A stretch of DNA of 64,000 nucleotides from Epiperipatus broadwayi (GCA_028023455.1 JAQFVV010012572.1:2296001-2360000); one strand, 5' to 3'. Positions 35,956 to 49,175 are shown, numbered from the stretch's first letter. Notes: a model not told the origin generated them from the letters alone. Numbers and translations: made by a program.

Positions 35956-36458
35956 ACATTTATATACTAGTGATTCTCAAATGCAGATATAAAATAATAA
36001 AATTTAATGTGTCACAACAATTAATATATTTTCAGTTTTTAAGTCTATACTCATGATTCCAAATGCAGATATAAAATGAAATATATCACAACAATTAATT
36101 ATAAATATAGCTTTACTTTTCACTATATATAAAATATATAATTGTTAATTAGAGAAGATATTAATTAGTATTAAAGTTTATCGGCTTAACGTTTTCGAGG
36201 ATCCATGCCTCATATTCATAGCCTTCATAAAATGTATAATAAAATATGCAAATACAAATATTCAAATAAGCTAGTATTACGCAGCCCATTTCTTCGAGAT
36301 ATCGAAGCAAGTATCCTTCGATAAACTTTAATACTAATTAATATCTTCTCTAATTAACAATTAATTATGTTTTCAGTTATAAGTCTATACTAGCAATTCC
36401 AAATGCAAATATAAAATGAAACGAAGCACAACAGTTAACATATTTTCAATTTTGAAGT
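35956..36458. repeat. minisatellite, about 75-80 bp unit, three copies, interrupted
   Basis: The unit contains TCTATACT(C/A)..ATTC(C)AAATGCA.ATATAAAAT and ends in CACAACA(A/G)TTAA. Copies start near 35962, 36045 and 36384. The inverted-repeat element 36140-36362 separates copies two and three. Confidence 0.75.
36140..36362. mobile_element. perfect 44-bp inverted repeat (MITE-like)
   Basis: The arms 36140-36183 and 36319-36362 are perfect reverse complements over 44 bases. The 135-base loop is non-coding and contains CTTCGAGATATCGAAG and GTTTTCGAGGATCC. The absence of mismatches suggests recent origin or gene conversion. Confidence 0.85.
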
Positions 36459-37974
36459 CTAAGGCCTTTTTAATATAATAATGTCAATATCTTACCAGTC
36501 AAAATATCTAAAGTCCTAAATCATGGGTTTTCATATATTGTTTTTCTTTTTTCTATAATTACAGATGTCTTCACAACTTCCCTTGAGTAGATTTCCCCCC
36601 TTAAACAGTGGATACTTGAAATGTATATAGCAGCATGATGAAGTATCATATGTAGAATACAAATAGGTTTTCAGCAATTTAGTGACATGGTTCATTTTCT
36701 TTTCTTTACTGCCATCTAAGAGGCTATCACAATCTTTGACATTATTTACTGGATCAGACTACATACTTTGGGTCTTCTGGGTGATGTGCTACCTTTTTGT
36801 CTAGATTTTTGTGGTGAGCAGTTCACTACTATAGGAAAACATTATTATAGCTTCTGCTATAAGAATTACAATTTTAATTAGCTGAAAAATCTCTTCTGTT
36901 TGCACTGCTTATTTCAATACATATAGCTTGCAATCTGGAATCAAAATAGCATTCTACTGGAAATCAGCAATGGGACAAACTCCACATCAAAAATGAATGG
37001 CAGCATAGTGAGTGAATTTTGAATGACCTCATTTTATACCTCTCTGTTATCTTTCTATCCCCTGTCTATGCCACTTGTCATTAATCAAACCATAATTTAG
37101 ACTATTCGCATATGTTTTTGTCATGCACTCAAACTATAATGTAGGCCATTCTAAAATATTGGACTCCAGGTAAAAATATTTCATTGTTCTTTTCCAAAAC
37201 ATGTGGTGGGAAAACAAACTTGTATACAATATTATATTATTTTATAATGAAAAAAGAAATAGCTGTTTGTTTGTTTTTCTTTATCTACTCCCATACCAAT
37301 GCAAATAAATATTAAAAAATTTGCTGACTTTTCTTTTTTTTTCTCATTACTTCATAATTTTTGATCTTAGATTTGAATTCTCCATTCAATTTACTGTATG
37401 AATTGACAAGATTTTATTTAAAAATCAATTCAAAACTGGCAAAAACCAAATGGATCTTTAAAATGCCTTACAATTTATAAACTACACATTTTAAACTTGA
37501 TCTTTTTTTTCCTCTTCCTTTACAGTCTTATCTATTATTATATTTCTGTTCACATATTGCCAAATAAATGATCGATAACTTTCTATATAAATTGCCACAA
37601 CATTTAATATGATTAAAATATATATTAATAATTTTTCCTTTAGTCTCATGGGCAACTTCGCTATTTTACGATATATGCATGCGCGCACATACACGTTGTT
37701 CAAATCTTTTTAATTAGTTCATATATGTTTATGCATAAATTGCTTTTCACAGCACACACTTTAATAATATTGTCAAATGCTTGTTGAAAAAATACTTAAA
37801 AATTTAAAATGAAATTTTAAATACTTAGATCTTAAGATGCAAGCATTTTAATTAAAGCATATTTTAAAGTTTCTTACAATTATTTAGGAAAAATTGTACC
37901 ATTTTATTATCACTATTTTCAAACATTATCAATCCACTGCAAAATGAAGATCTCTTAAAGTTTAATCTAGTTTC
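36459..37974. other. spacer, no gene recognised
   Basis: A moderately GC-richer block (36560-37100) has no open frame of note. The 70-codon minus-strand frame 37491-37703 shows no domain. Confidence 0.45.
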
Positions 37975-38425
37975 TTTGACTCATAGGCCATCTTTTCAAC
38001 ATCACAAATATTCTTATTTCATTAATCTTCACCATCTATTACAGTCCAGAATAAGAATTCAACCATTTATCTAATATCATCTTTTCCAGAAATATGTCAA
38101 TACAATTTTAGTCTCTTAATTTGTTCAATGATATCTGTGATACCTGTTTATCCTTTCACAAAATATTTCACTTTTGATCTTTTATTGTTACTACCAACAT
38201 ATATCTCTCCATATATTGTTAAATGGTTTAAAGTCTCAAACCCATATGTAAAAATTGTAAAATATATTTATTAAAAATCTTTTTCAAACTCATTGGTATA
38301 TTTCATTTTAACTTATTTCTAGCAAAACGTTCTTTATTCACGTTTAATTCTATGATTAGTTTTATGCATTATATTTTCATCTCGACATACATTCTTTTAT
38401 TTTGCATTTCCAGTAATTTTATGAA
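37975..38425 (-). pseudogene. second RTE-type LINE relic
   Basis: The nucleotide sequence aligns with 34360-34760: the segment around 38055-38150 (including CAATACAATTTTAGTCTCTT and ATACCTGTTTAT) corresponds to 34390-34490. Translation gives DIIEQIKRLKL in place of the DIFERFNRMKW of the first copy. It is badly decayed. Confidence 0.6.
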
Positions 38426-41400
38426 TCTATATTGATGAAGTGGCATTCTTGTACATTTCCAAAATCACTTTAATACAGTTCATATCTCTTATTTACTTAT
38501 TTTTTCAGGGCTTAATGGCAGTTGCTACATTGCATTATACACTTTGGAAATTTAATAAACCTATATTTCAGGCAAAGTTTAAAAATAACACTTCTAATGG
38601 ATTTTTGAAATTCTAAATGTGAGTTCAGTAATGAAATGTGTCATCATGTTGTGAAAACTACAAATTTACTTGCTAGAAAAATTTTTTTTTAATCAATTTC
38701 AAAATACCCTTTAATCGCAAATAGAAGAACAAAAAGAAAAATGCAGTACTTATCAAACTCACTAATTTTTATTCCCTGAGGATTTGAGTAGTTTTTCATT
38801 TCTTGTTATTGCCTCCTAATTAAAAATGGTGAATTACTAATATTGAATAGTATTCTGATTTATTTATAAACTATTTACATGACAACAAATATTTAAAATT
38901 TATTTAAACTGGTTTGAACCCATGTCAAGTGATTACACTACTGTAGGATGAAGACTTTTAATAATAAAAATTAAAAATAAACTTGATATTAAAAAACAAG
39001 AATAACAATAAAAAAACAAATGCTTCCTTTAGCTAAGCATTTATCACAAAGCTTGTTGAGGAATTGACAATCCTCATTGTTTATAACTTACAAGCTTAAG
39101 AGAATAGGGTCATGTGATCGATGACTCTTATTTTGACTATTTATGAATACATTGTTTGAAACATTTCTCCTGTTAATCGCAATTTAGTTCAAAGGACAAT
39201 TGAAGATTACAAAAAAACTTTAAGCTACGCTACATAGATTTTAAATATATATGTATAAGTAAATTGAATTGGTGCAATAATCCAATTGTAGTATTGCAAA
39301 CATTTTTTTATTAAATCATCATACTAAATAAAAAAATTTAATAGTCACTCTGTAATGTTATTTATATTTGAAATCAAACAACCATCATTTGAAAAAATGA
39401 AAAGGTTTTAAAGGAAACGATTTAGTAATTGAAATGGATAATTTGTGGTGATGAATGAGTGAAAATATTTATTTACAAGATCTTTAAAACAATATCCCTA
39501 ATTGCTATGTCAGAGAGAAGTAAGATTTTATGTATCTATTAACTGCTATGTATCATTGACACACTTTTGATTTTTAAATATCCAACTTTTTAGAGTAATA
39601 ATTTTTGCATGATTAAAAGAATATGTAGTAACTAACAATATCTTATTACCTCACTATAAACATTCTTTGTTTTAAAAACGCTAAATATTATTGTAAATAT
39701 GAACAAATGTTAAAATATACCAGCAAAACATCACATGATTTTTTCTTCTTAATTCAATGACTTCAGAAGCAGTTATTTTTTGCTCTATTTCAGTTATCTA
39801 CACTAAGCCTGATTAATTGACACTAGATGGCACTGTTATTATTTCCACATTCCTAAATTAGTTTCTTCTACTTATTGTCTTCATTACTGAGATGTTGGGA
39901 GAGTTTCAGCATTACATCCAAAGTGCATTCTGTGTAGTAAATAATTATTATATCAAAATCAGTGTATATGTTTTTTAACATCCCGTTTACATTATAAAGA
40001 TTATCTTAAGCATAATCTAAAGTGATCAATAATGATTGCATTGGTTTAAAGGATACTTGGCTGAGAATAAAATACATTGGAGAACAATGGTTAGTCAGCC
40101 TGTAAATCATGTAACATTTAAGCAGTAGAGGTGTTGGGTTGATTTTTAATCCAGGAATCTTTTGTTATTGAGTCCTTCACTCTGCAATTATACTGAACCA
40201 CATAGGCCAATAGCAATTTAAATACAGTTGATCATCTTTTTTTTTTTTTGTGGGGAAAAAATTTACTATTGTAATAATTAGATAAAATGTTGAAAATTTT
40301 CAATAAATAAAAAGATTTCTGCTGAAAAGTTAAAGGGAAACATTGAAAAATGTCAAATAAATAGACTTAAAGTACAAGCATGTGTATCAACAAATTCTCC
40401 TATGCTTTTAACACAATGCAAATACAATATTTTATTATATCCAAACTTTCAAAAATAGCTGGCAGTTTTGACTGTCCAACTGTCTTCTTCAGAACTGTAA
40501 ATTGCACAATACATATAAGTATCATTTCATAACAAAATTAAACTTACAAAACAAATTGTTTATATATATAAACTATATATTTAAAAAAACTATTTTAAAT
40601 AACTTAAACTCATCATTAAAATTTTATTCCTTAAATCTTTATCTTTTTTTCTTCGTATGGAACTCATGGTTACAATGATGATGCAGCATCTTTATAGTAA
40701 TCAAAAGAATAACACACCAATTTTTTAATTAATATTTACTAAGGCTGAAATCTCAAGAATATGCATGTAAAAATGCGATAGTAGGGACCTCTACAGGTTT
40801 TAACCACAAGCTTACACTATTTTATTTTATAAAATGCATGTCATCTTATGTTATAATTCATTTTCTCCTTGTTATTTTTGATAATATTCTTTTAATTTCT
40901 TTCTCATTGTGTGCAATAATATAAACTATAATAAAGGTTTTGAAAAGTTAGAGATTAAATTTTTCAGCTGTTATTTTCTATCAAAAAATAAAAATCACAA
41001 TTTATATAAATAGAGCAGTTCTCAAACTAAAAAAGACGGAACAGAAATATGGTGCTCACATTATTTAGGCATATTAATTTTCATATTTACTATATTGTTT
41101 TTAATGCATGTGTATTAATTTATTTATTGAAATGCATTTATTGTTATTGGGTAAATGAATGTGTGTAGTCGAGATTAAATAAAATAATTAATCTGGTGAT
41201 CATGAAAATTTGAAGGCCCCTATTTATAGTTTTGTCAAGATTAAAATATTGGTTGCCATATTAACAGTATGGCATCTATATCTATGTCTCAATATTAAAT
41301 AGATAATTTGGATATGGTGATAAAAAAGAGATATTAATTTGATGTCTTTATATAGCTGAATAATGATTAATTAATGGTAAAAATTGCAACAAAGAAATGA

Positions 41401-41629
41401 GAGTGAAAGTTGTATAAACAAGTTTTAATAATGATGTTCTTCTGGGGTCTATTGAAGTAAAAGCTAAGAAGGAGATGGATTATATTGAAACAAAACAACT
41501 CTGGCCAAAGGCTATTGCTATTGTCCTGATATTGTTCATAGTAGTGAAATGCTACATTTTAATAATGAACTCAGTATTAAATCAATCCACATGTTCAAAT
41601 TATATATATATTATTTATGATTTTTTAAA
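38426..41629. other. AT-rich spacer with dispersed repeat pieces
   Basis: The segment near 39092-39160 repeats 27075-27130. The segment near 40395-40510 repeats 26985-27060; on the minus strand it contains TTCTGAAGAAGACAGTTGG. A small hairpin bounded by AAGCTTGT/ACAAGCTT lies at 39050-39097. No gene is seen. Confidence 0.45.
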
Positions 41630-41722
41630 AAGCATTGGTGGCCTAGTGCTTAGTATAGCTGCCTTCCACACAGCTGGCCCAGGTTCGCTTCCAGGTCAAT
41701 GCATTTGACATATAAAAAAAAA
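41630..41722 (+). mobile_element. tRNA-derived SINE, copy S3 (divergent)
   Basis: It begins AGCATTGGTGGCCTAGTGC and carries GCTGCCTTCCACACAGC as an anticodon-like arm and a B box GGTTCGCTTCC. The 3' part reads AATGCATTTGACATAT, followed by an A9 tail. The open frame 41475-41708 crosses it by chance. Confidence 0.8.
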
Positions 41723-43119
41723 GGGAAGTTAGTGATTATCACGTCATGCTTAATTATTTAGATGCTTGAAATGTTTTTCCATCAATGTTGCTGGGACATG
41801 TCAATCAGCACTGTTTTGGAGTAAATATATGAGCAATCTCTATATGTGTGTGTAAATATGTTAAAAATTCAGGGTAGAACATGGTTTGCAATTATTCTTA
41901 ACTTTCAGTAACTAATATCAAAGATATGAATATATTATTTAGCTTAATAATATAAAAATGAAGAGAGGTAGGCAAGGGATTTGAAATGCTTATTTTATTA
42001 AACTTGGAAAAATTACTTGCTTCATTGTAGAATTTTTTAAAAAAAATTTTTTTTGTCTGTCATATTTTTATTTTATTATTGGGTTCATGTTTTGATCTTT
42101 GATGGCTTTAATTAACCGCCTTTTAGTAAATGTATCATAATTTTTATGCTGGAAATCATCTGCTAAATATCATATAATTTACCAGGTACATGTTGCTTTT
42201 AGCCTGACATCATAAGTAATAATAATAATAAAAAAGACTTAGCTATCTTTGTGTCTCAAAAATTACATCTTTCTTAAGACTCTTAAATTGCAATTTAAAC
42301 TAAATAAAATCTAAACAAATCATTTAAAACAGGATGTTAAAAAATTTTTTAATTTAAATTATTTACTATGTTTTAATATTAAAAAATAAAAAAAATTAAG
42401 ATAAAGAAAAAGTAATGAGAAATTGTGAGTTCCCTGCCTATGAAAATATGAGATCTCAATTGTAAAGATTATATTGGATTATAGCTGTATTTTTATTTTT
42501 ACACTTTGTAAATCAATACTTATCTGCCCAACCCAAAATAACTTGAGACTTTTATCGAATTAAAACTAGTTAATATCCATATACTGACCACTTACAAATG
42601 GCTATGACTTTTTCTCCTGCAATAAAAACCCTAAGTTTGTGATTTAAGTCTAACCCAAATTCAAACTTCCATTGTAGGACAAAACTTATAAATATAGGAT
42701 CGACTGTAACTTTTTTGTTTTAAAAAAGCTTGATAATATTATTAAAAGTGAATTTTTTATCATTTATTAATCTCCAATAAATTGAAAAATTATTGCTCCA
42801 AATTCTGGGTTATTTGTTATATATACATATCTTTGATATAAGAAAAATGTGAAATGATCATATAACAATATTTTAAGTTATATTGACACTCAAGGCCAGA
42901 TTCAGTTAGTGTTGGGCCTAATTGGATATGTCATGAGAAGCTGTTCAAAATATGACTTTAACATTTGTGAATATATATGCATTTTTTAATATAAAAAAAT
43001 TAATTATTGAATAGTATAATTTAAGCAAAGTATATATATAATCTATATTGAAGCAATATAAAAGAACATTTAAAAAATTTTCTAACTTTTTGATCAGAAA
43101 ATAATTATAAAATTGAATC
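41723..43119. other. AT-rich spacer
   Basis: No gene is seen. A GC-richer segment at 42885-42950 (AAGGCCAGATTCAG, TGTTGGGCCTAATTGG) might be the end of the hAT element to the right, but its partner was not found. Confidence 0.4.
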
Positions 43120-45330
43120 AAAATCTAGCTGCCCCATGCTTCTTTATTTGCACTAAATAGAATCGCTAAACTGTTTAGCCTATCTTGGATCACAGTTAAA
43201 TAATTTTTTATTAGTTTTACTCTAGAAAATGTCCTTTCTCAAGAAGTACTTGTATGATTAAATATATCTGAAGAACAATGAAAAGAGGAAAGCTGTAATT
43301 CTACAATTTTCTACTAGAAATTGAAATATTTTATGTTTTTGGTAATATTCTAAAGAAAAAATAACTTTTTACAACTCCCATTTTATAAAGCAACATACTA
43401 ATCCATCTCTTTTACAAAATCAATAGATGAGTCTTTTAAATAATTTTAGTATTCATCAGAGCAATTTCTAACTTTGCCATATGCTGTTTTAATTTGTCTT
43501 TTTTCATGTTTGAAAAATTTTCAAGAATTTCTCAATTGTTCAAATTAAATTTGTAATGATTATTTTGCTTTATTCAGAACTACATTTATTTTTGTTTTAC
43601 TTTGAACAGTTCTGCAGGATTAACAATTGGAACATTATTGATTCATAACTAAAAATATTCTTTTTCTCAACATTTTATTTTGAAATTTCTGGAATTATCT
43701 TCAAATCTCCTGTGAATATTTTTGCCTCAACTAATTCTTGTTCAACCCCAGTTTCCTATATTTGATCAACCAACCCAATAGTCAAGCATTGGTGGTTGAG
43801 AGGTCAGCGACGGCTGCTTTACAAGTAGTTGTCCCAGGTTGGCAGGTTCGCTTCCTGGCTAACGCTATGACACATGAGAAGAAAAAAACACAATAGTTTT
43901 TTAAATGAAGAAAACACTACAAAAATATCCATGGACTCACTTTAAAATTCTTTGCTAATAAAATTTATTTGAAAAACTAAATTATATAAAAAAATGAGGG
44001 TTATTATAAACTTGTAATTTTTTATTTACTATGCAAGTGATTCTACATAATTTTTAATTCAAGGATCTTCTGATGTTTTTGATATTATCTCACAGACTTC
44101 ACCTATTTGTTACCATTTTGTTTTAATGCTTTTAATGTGACATTCTCACCTTGTATCACAAAGAACTTTCATAGTAAGACCTTTAACATACTGAGAATTT
44201 ATCACCTCTTTGTGGATAGTGATAATAAAACATAAAGGCATTGAAGAATAATTAGCTATATTTGCCAAAATAAGATTATAATTATGACAAGCACAGGAAT
44301 ATTTGACCTGTTATCATATCCTTATCCCTAGATATTATTAATATTTAAGAGAATTAATTTCTCATTTCAACACAGCATACAAATTTTTTCAGAATTGTCT
44401 TTTGCATTTATAAATTTAATAAACTATTTGTAAACACCAATGATTAAAACATGTTTTTTTTTTTTATCATTAGAGTCATATCTGAGTGTAAGGGATATTT
44501 ATTCTTGATGGCTGCTATCTGGAGTGCAGTCAAGAATTACAGAAAAATACTTTTCTGAATTTGTTCAATTTATAATCCAGTTCTGGATTTTATTTTCCAT
44601 TAAATTCATTAATTTATTTTGAATTATTTTGCTTAGGTAATATTCTCAGTCTTGTTTACTGAAGATGGTATTAAATTATTGGGTCAAATTTCCCAAGCAG
44701 TTCAATAATTACTGAAAAGTTTCCATTTGCACATCACTTAATGTTTTTGTTAGATCCTCAAAATGCCAAACTATACTCAGCTGAAAATTGTGTCATTGAT
44801 AATAATCTTTCAAAAACTTGATGAAATAATAATTGTTTTTGATTCAGTAATTTGTGTTGTAACTTCTCTATACTTTCCACAACTGAAAATCTTTAGTGAA
44901 GTTCTATAAATTTGAACATTACAACCAGATGATGCTTTGATTTTTCATGTTCTGTGAGTCTGATATGTGTATTTGGCTAATTATTGAATCATGATGTGGA
45001 CAAAGCAATTGTCGTACCTTCATGGAAAAGATAACAATAGAAACAAAATATTTTATATTTTTTAATTAGAATATATTATCCAGGGATGATATATGATTTT
45101 ACAATTTGAAAGTTTTCCTTTAAGATGAACTTTGAAAAAAATCAGTTCCATTATTTTTGTAGGGAAATTCATCCACAAGAATTTTTGATAGTCATTTTTT
45201 CATAAATAATGTTATTTGCTGGGTCAGTCTCTTTAGCTAATTTAGCAGGATCATCTGTCATATTTTGTAATTCATTATTTCAGGCACACCACAGTGAATT
45301 ATTTCCATGATACTGTTTTCTTCTTATGAA
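43120..45330 (-). pseudogene. hAT transposase pseudogene, ZMYM1-like
   Basis: Minus-strand pieces appear in family order. Near 45080-45040 is KYKIFCFYCYLF (the zinc-finger C.C segment). Near 44780 is MTQFSAEYSLAF (usual LAFRG). Near 44700 is NGNFSVIIELLGKFDPIIQ. Near 44520 is SVILDCTPDSSHQE.ISLTLRY, the first catalytic region of these hAT proteins. Near 44150 is VLCDTR.ECHIKSI, matching the usual DTRW.SR...V. Near 43740-43690 is ETGVEQELVEAKIF. Near 43200-43130 is FSRVKLIKNYLTVIQDRLN, matching the C-terminal dimerisation region (SFSKLK.IKN.LR.....RL). Many stops and frameshifts interrupt it. SINE S4 lies inside it. Confidence 0.8.
43783..43890 (+). mobile_element. tRNA-derived SINE, copy S4
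   Basis: It includes GCATTGGTGGTTGAGAGGTC, the arm GGCTGCTTTACAAGTAGTTG, a B box GGTTCGCTTCC (43845-43855), CTATGACACATGAGAAG and an A-rich tail. A weak 7-bp duplication CAATAGT is seen on both sides. It is inserted in the hAT pseudogene. Confidence 0.85.
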
Positions 45331-47289
45331 TATGTTTCTTTATGATTATTATCTATATCTATCTTACTATCCTGAACATCTTTTCTGGAGATATTTTCAT
45401 TTATATGAATATTTTCATCTTCTTTTTTGGTCACTTCTAATTCCGTGTCATCATTGTGAATTCCTAAAAATTTGTGCAAAGCATCTTTTTGCTTTTCAGC
45501 AGTAACTTTTTTTATATCACTTAATTTTCTTTAGGTACTACCACTTTATTATCTGCCCACATCTTTTTCTCATTTTGAATTGGATATCCTATGAAAAAAT
45601 AGTTAGAATGTTAGTACTTTAGAGCTTTATATTTTTAGAATAATATTTAAGATTTTAAAGCAATTAATTGAATAACTAAGATTTTTTTTGCTAATATTTT
45701 ATATATATATAAAAAGTTTAGTATGGATAATTTTACTGAATTATTCATCATATAAAATAATTAAACTATATTAAAATGAGTTACTTTGCTGAAGAAATAA
45801 TTCACATATATGTAAAAATTCACATATATGTAAATAATTAAATTTACAATTTAATAAAGTAAATGATAACAATTTATGTGTCTAATGTGCTTTTTTTTAA
45901 AGTAACACATGATATATCTTTATTTTCTGTGACAGCACAGAAGCTATAATGCTATTAATCAACTCTGCACTAAAATATAGATAACTGATAATAATGTACT
46001 AAAAATAGTATTTGAATATATATAGTTGATTATTATAATTTTTGAAATAATGAGCTATATTTTTTTTAATGCAATTTTTAATTACATAAACTTTAACAAT
46101 TATGGGTTCCCTTCAGCTGCGAGACTCAATTGGAAGCAATCAACTCAGCTCATATTCTGTCCTGTTGACAACAATATTCTAATTTTTTAAAAAAAATTGT
46201 ATCAGTGCACCCTTTACTTTTCAGCTGCATCTATGTAAAAGTTCAGACTGTCCTTTCAATCTATAAGCACTTTATGAAAATTTTTCACTTATCAGGTTGT
46301 TGTTTATGTATATATAAAGAATATAAGTAGGTATTTCATACTGAAACATATTATAAAAATATAGAGATACCAGGTGCGCCAGCCTTGTAAACGCCTGTGT
46401 TTTTTTAACTGTTGCTTTAACAATTATTTTTTTAAGGTTTAATGTAAATATGTTTTTTATTAAACATTGCTAAGTAAGTCATTCATATAAACTATATTAA
46501 GGGATTGACAGACCATGAAAATATGGAGCACCTTAACATCAAATAACAAATCAGCATTTGTGCCTGTTTCTGAAGCTGGCTACAAATCATCACTGTGAAA
46601 TATATACTATATCTCTGTAGATAAAAGCACTTGCACTGTTTGTTTTTTCTAGACTTTTTTATTTAATGGCAGAATTACTTTTTTCGCATAAATGTAATGG
46701 TTATGAGTTTGATACATCACATCGAACAAACATTCACCAATCAGACAATAGAGAAAATACAGATGTTATGTATAAGATACAAAAAATAGCAACAAATCAC
46801 CAAACTACCACTTTCAATAATAGAAAAACAATTCTCTACTCCAGTGCCATCTATTATAAACTTGAATAATTAGTGATTTCCAGACTATATAAAAACCCTG
46901 TTTTTAGTATTTAAATTCATATTCTCAGGCCAGTCCAATTTATGCTAGAAGGTGCTGGATTGGAAAGCTACTCTTATAATATTATATATAACTATGTAGA
47001 TATAATGAAATTGAATTTATATAGCAAGCAAAACTAATCACATAAATAAAGGTAAAATATAAATATATCCATTATGCTGTACATTTTTGTTTTTATTTTA
47101 TACAAAGTTCAAAGTTATTTTTTATACATCTTCATTTCAAAATGCTAATTACATTACTGTCTAAATGAAAATATGTAATCTATAAAATTTATATGTCGTT
47201 TAATCTTTCACTTCAAATTATATTATTAATTAAAGTTTTCTACTGACTATTCTATAAATACAAAATGAAAATTCAAATAGTTTAGGGAC
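45331..47289. other. AT-rich spacer
   Basis: A 20-bp tandem duplication (TTCACATATATGTAAA) is at 45801-45836. The 67-codon frame 46666-46869 has no domain. The minus strand at 46555-46600 has GATGATTTGTAGCC and GAAACAGGC, a faint match to the hammerhead-like family. Confidence 0.4.
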
Positions 47290-47392
47290 AAATTGGTGGT
47301 CGAGAGGTCAGCGACGGCTGCTTTACAAGCGGTTGTCCCGGGTTAGCGGGTTCACTTCCCGGCTGATGCTATGACACATGGGGGGGGGGTAG
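47290..47392 (+). mobile_element. tRNA-derived SINE, copy S5
   Basis: It contains TTGGTGGTCGAGAGGTCAGC, the arm GCTGC/TTTACAA/GCGGT (loop centre TAC), GGGTTCACTTCCC as B box and CTATGACACAT. The tail is a run of ten G (47380-47389) in place of the usual A run. Confidence 0.85.
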
Positions 47393-47932
47393 CACAATTT
47401 TTAAATAACTCATGCAGAACAAAGTTCTCTCTACTCAATGTCACTATTGGAAAACAGTGAATGAAAATACATTACTATTAATTAAATTAGCTAAAACTCC
47501 GCACACTAACTATTTATTAACCAATAAACAATGGGTAACTATAATAATAATTTAGCTATTAAAAAAAAATCTGAACTTGTTCGAAAATTGAAAAAAAATT
47601 TCAGTTTTATATAGAACGGTTTCAAATCCTAAGTCATGGTTCAGGCAAGCAGATACATTCTGCTACGTCATGAGATCTTCATTGTATAATTAGTAAATAT
47701 ATATTTATATGTACTTGAAAAAAAAAGGCACATTAATTATGATAATAGTTTAGCAGAGTATATTTAATTAAAGACTATTATTTCAAATCTATGCTAGTCT
47801 TTTAAACCATATTTTCATATTTTTTAATGCATCATTTGCAAGAACTTATTGTTTAAAAATGTAAATACTGTCAAAGAAATATTCCTAGTAAAGTGATTAA
47901 CATGCCCATTTGTTATATAGATTTGTAGTTTT

Positions 47933-48043
47933 TTTTTTCATATGTCATAGCATCGGCCGGGACGTGAACCCACAACCGTCTGCAACCAGCTACTTGCTTG
48001 CATGGCAGCTGCGATACCTCTCGGCTAATAACGCAAGACTATC
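47933..48043 (-). mobile_element. tRNA-derived SINE, copy S6
   Basis: On the minus strand it has AGTCTTGCGTTATTAGCCGA, TTGCATGCAAGCAAGTAGCTGG-like anticodon region and GGGTTCACGTCCCGGC, with ATGCTATGACATATG at the 3' end. A 12-bp target duplication GATTTGTAGTTT flanks it (47920-47931 and 48044-48055). It groups with S2. Confidence 0.9.
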
Positions 48044-49054
48044 GATTTGTAGTTTGAAATTTTTTTCACGGTAAAAACAGGTTTAGAATATTTTTTTTTT
48101 TTACGGAGATGGTGCTTGATTAGTCTGGTAGCTATCCAAAAATGGTTATCTTAGTACTTTAAGCTAAAGAATAAAAATCCCAAATTAATTTGAGTTGGTC
48201 AAATGAAAATTAATGAGTTGACTGTAAAAATAAAAATATAATCAGAATATATTATAGTATTTGGTGGAGGATTCTTTTAATCACAAAAGTTTTCTAATTT
48301 AATATAACCTAAACTATTAAAATAAACTATGTTAATTAAAGACAGGGAAATGCAGCAATCTATTGTCAGTTTTGACAAAATGTCATTTGTAATATTCTCA
48401 TCATCATCATAATCATTAGAAGTTACTGCTATTCTTTAATTTAATTATTCAATATTACTCTTAAAAGTCCAATTATGTACATACTTTTTTTTTGTCTTTT
48501 TTTCCCTAACAAAACGATTATGGACATCCTGTTTTAGCTTCAATAGTTTTCTTTCCAAAGTGAAAATTTTGATTTTATCTGATAAATAAATTCTTGCATG
48601 ATATATAAATTAAACATTTTTCCTTCTCACCTAAATTTAGAATTTTCCATCCATTTTACCTTTTAAAAGCATTTTAAACACTATTTTAAATATTTGATAA
48701 TGTTTCTGCAACCTTCCTGTTAATTTGTTTTCAACCATCCTTGTTACTCTTTTTTATCTTCAATCTCTGAGTGTTTTTTTTTCTATGTGTCTACATCTAT
48801 ATATTGTGGAAAAAATAAAGGGAAAAATTTAAACATTAAAAAAAAAAAAATGAACACGACAGCGCACACATACGAAATCATATATATCAAAAGATAATAA
48901 AAAATGAATTTCAAAAAATTTAAAAAAAAAAAATTAAAAATAGAAATTAATCAGCTTCAACACAAATATGACATCATTATTAATTTACAAATATGACATC
49001 ATTATTAATTTAAAAATGTATTATCAATACATTTTTTTTATCAATACATTTATT
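48044..49054. other. AT-rich spacer
   Basis: A short tandem duplication (ACAAATATGACATCATTATT, two copies) is at 48962-49012. No gene is seen. Confidence 0.5.
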
Positions 49055-49175
49055 TTTGAGTTGATATTTTAGGTCTAGTGTCTGAATATTCTAGCTCACC
49101 AATGACGTGAGCCATAAGCTGGAAAACAATTGGTCTGGAGATGAGAGTGTTCTGGATAGAGATTTTAAATATTTT
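49055..49175 (+). repeat. hammerhead-like repeat, copy G (degenerate)
   Basis: The plus strand reads GTCTGAATATTCTAGCTCAC, AATGACG, GCCATAAGC, GGAAAACAATTGGTC, TGGAGATGAGAG and GGATAGAGATTTTA. The order and 5' flank match D3, and the 3' part matches D4. The CTGATGA box is lost. It lies 400 bp upstream of a Penelope-type endonuclease fragment in the same orientation. Confidence 0.55.

Noticed and set aside
35956-36458. CRISPR-like array (repeat units with spacers)
   Set aside because: Only three imperfect units of about 75 bp, in a eukaryotic, transposon-rich context; it is an ordinary minisatellite.
41475-41708. 77-codon frame with a hydrophobic segment as a small membrane protein
   Set aside because: Its 3' third is translated SINE sequence and the rest is AT-rich background.
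46555-46600. Minus-strand GATGATTTGTAGCC...GAAACAGGC as another hammerhead
   Set aside because: The CTGANGA box and the cleavage triplet are both changed and the stems do not form; only a faint family resemblance remains.
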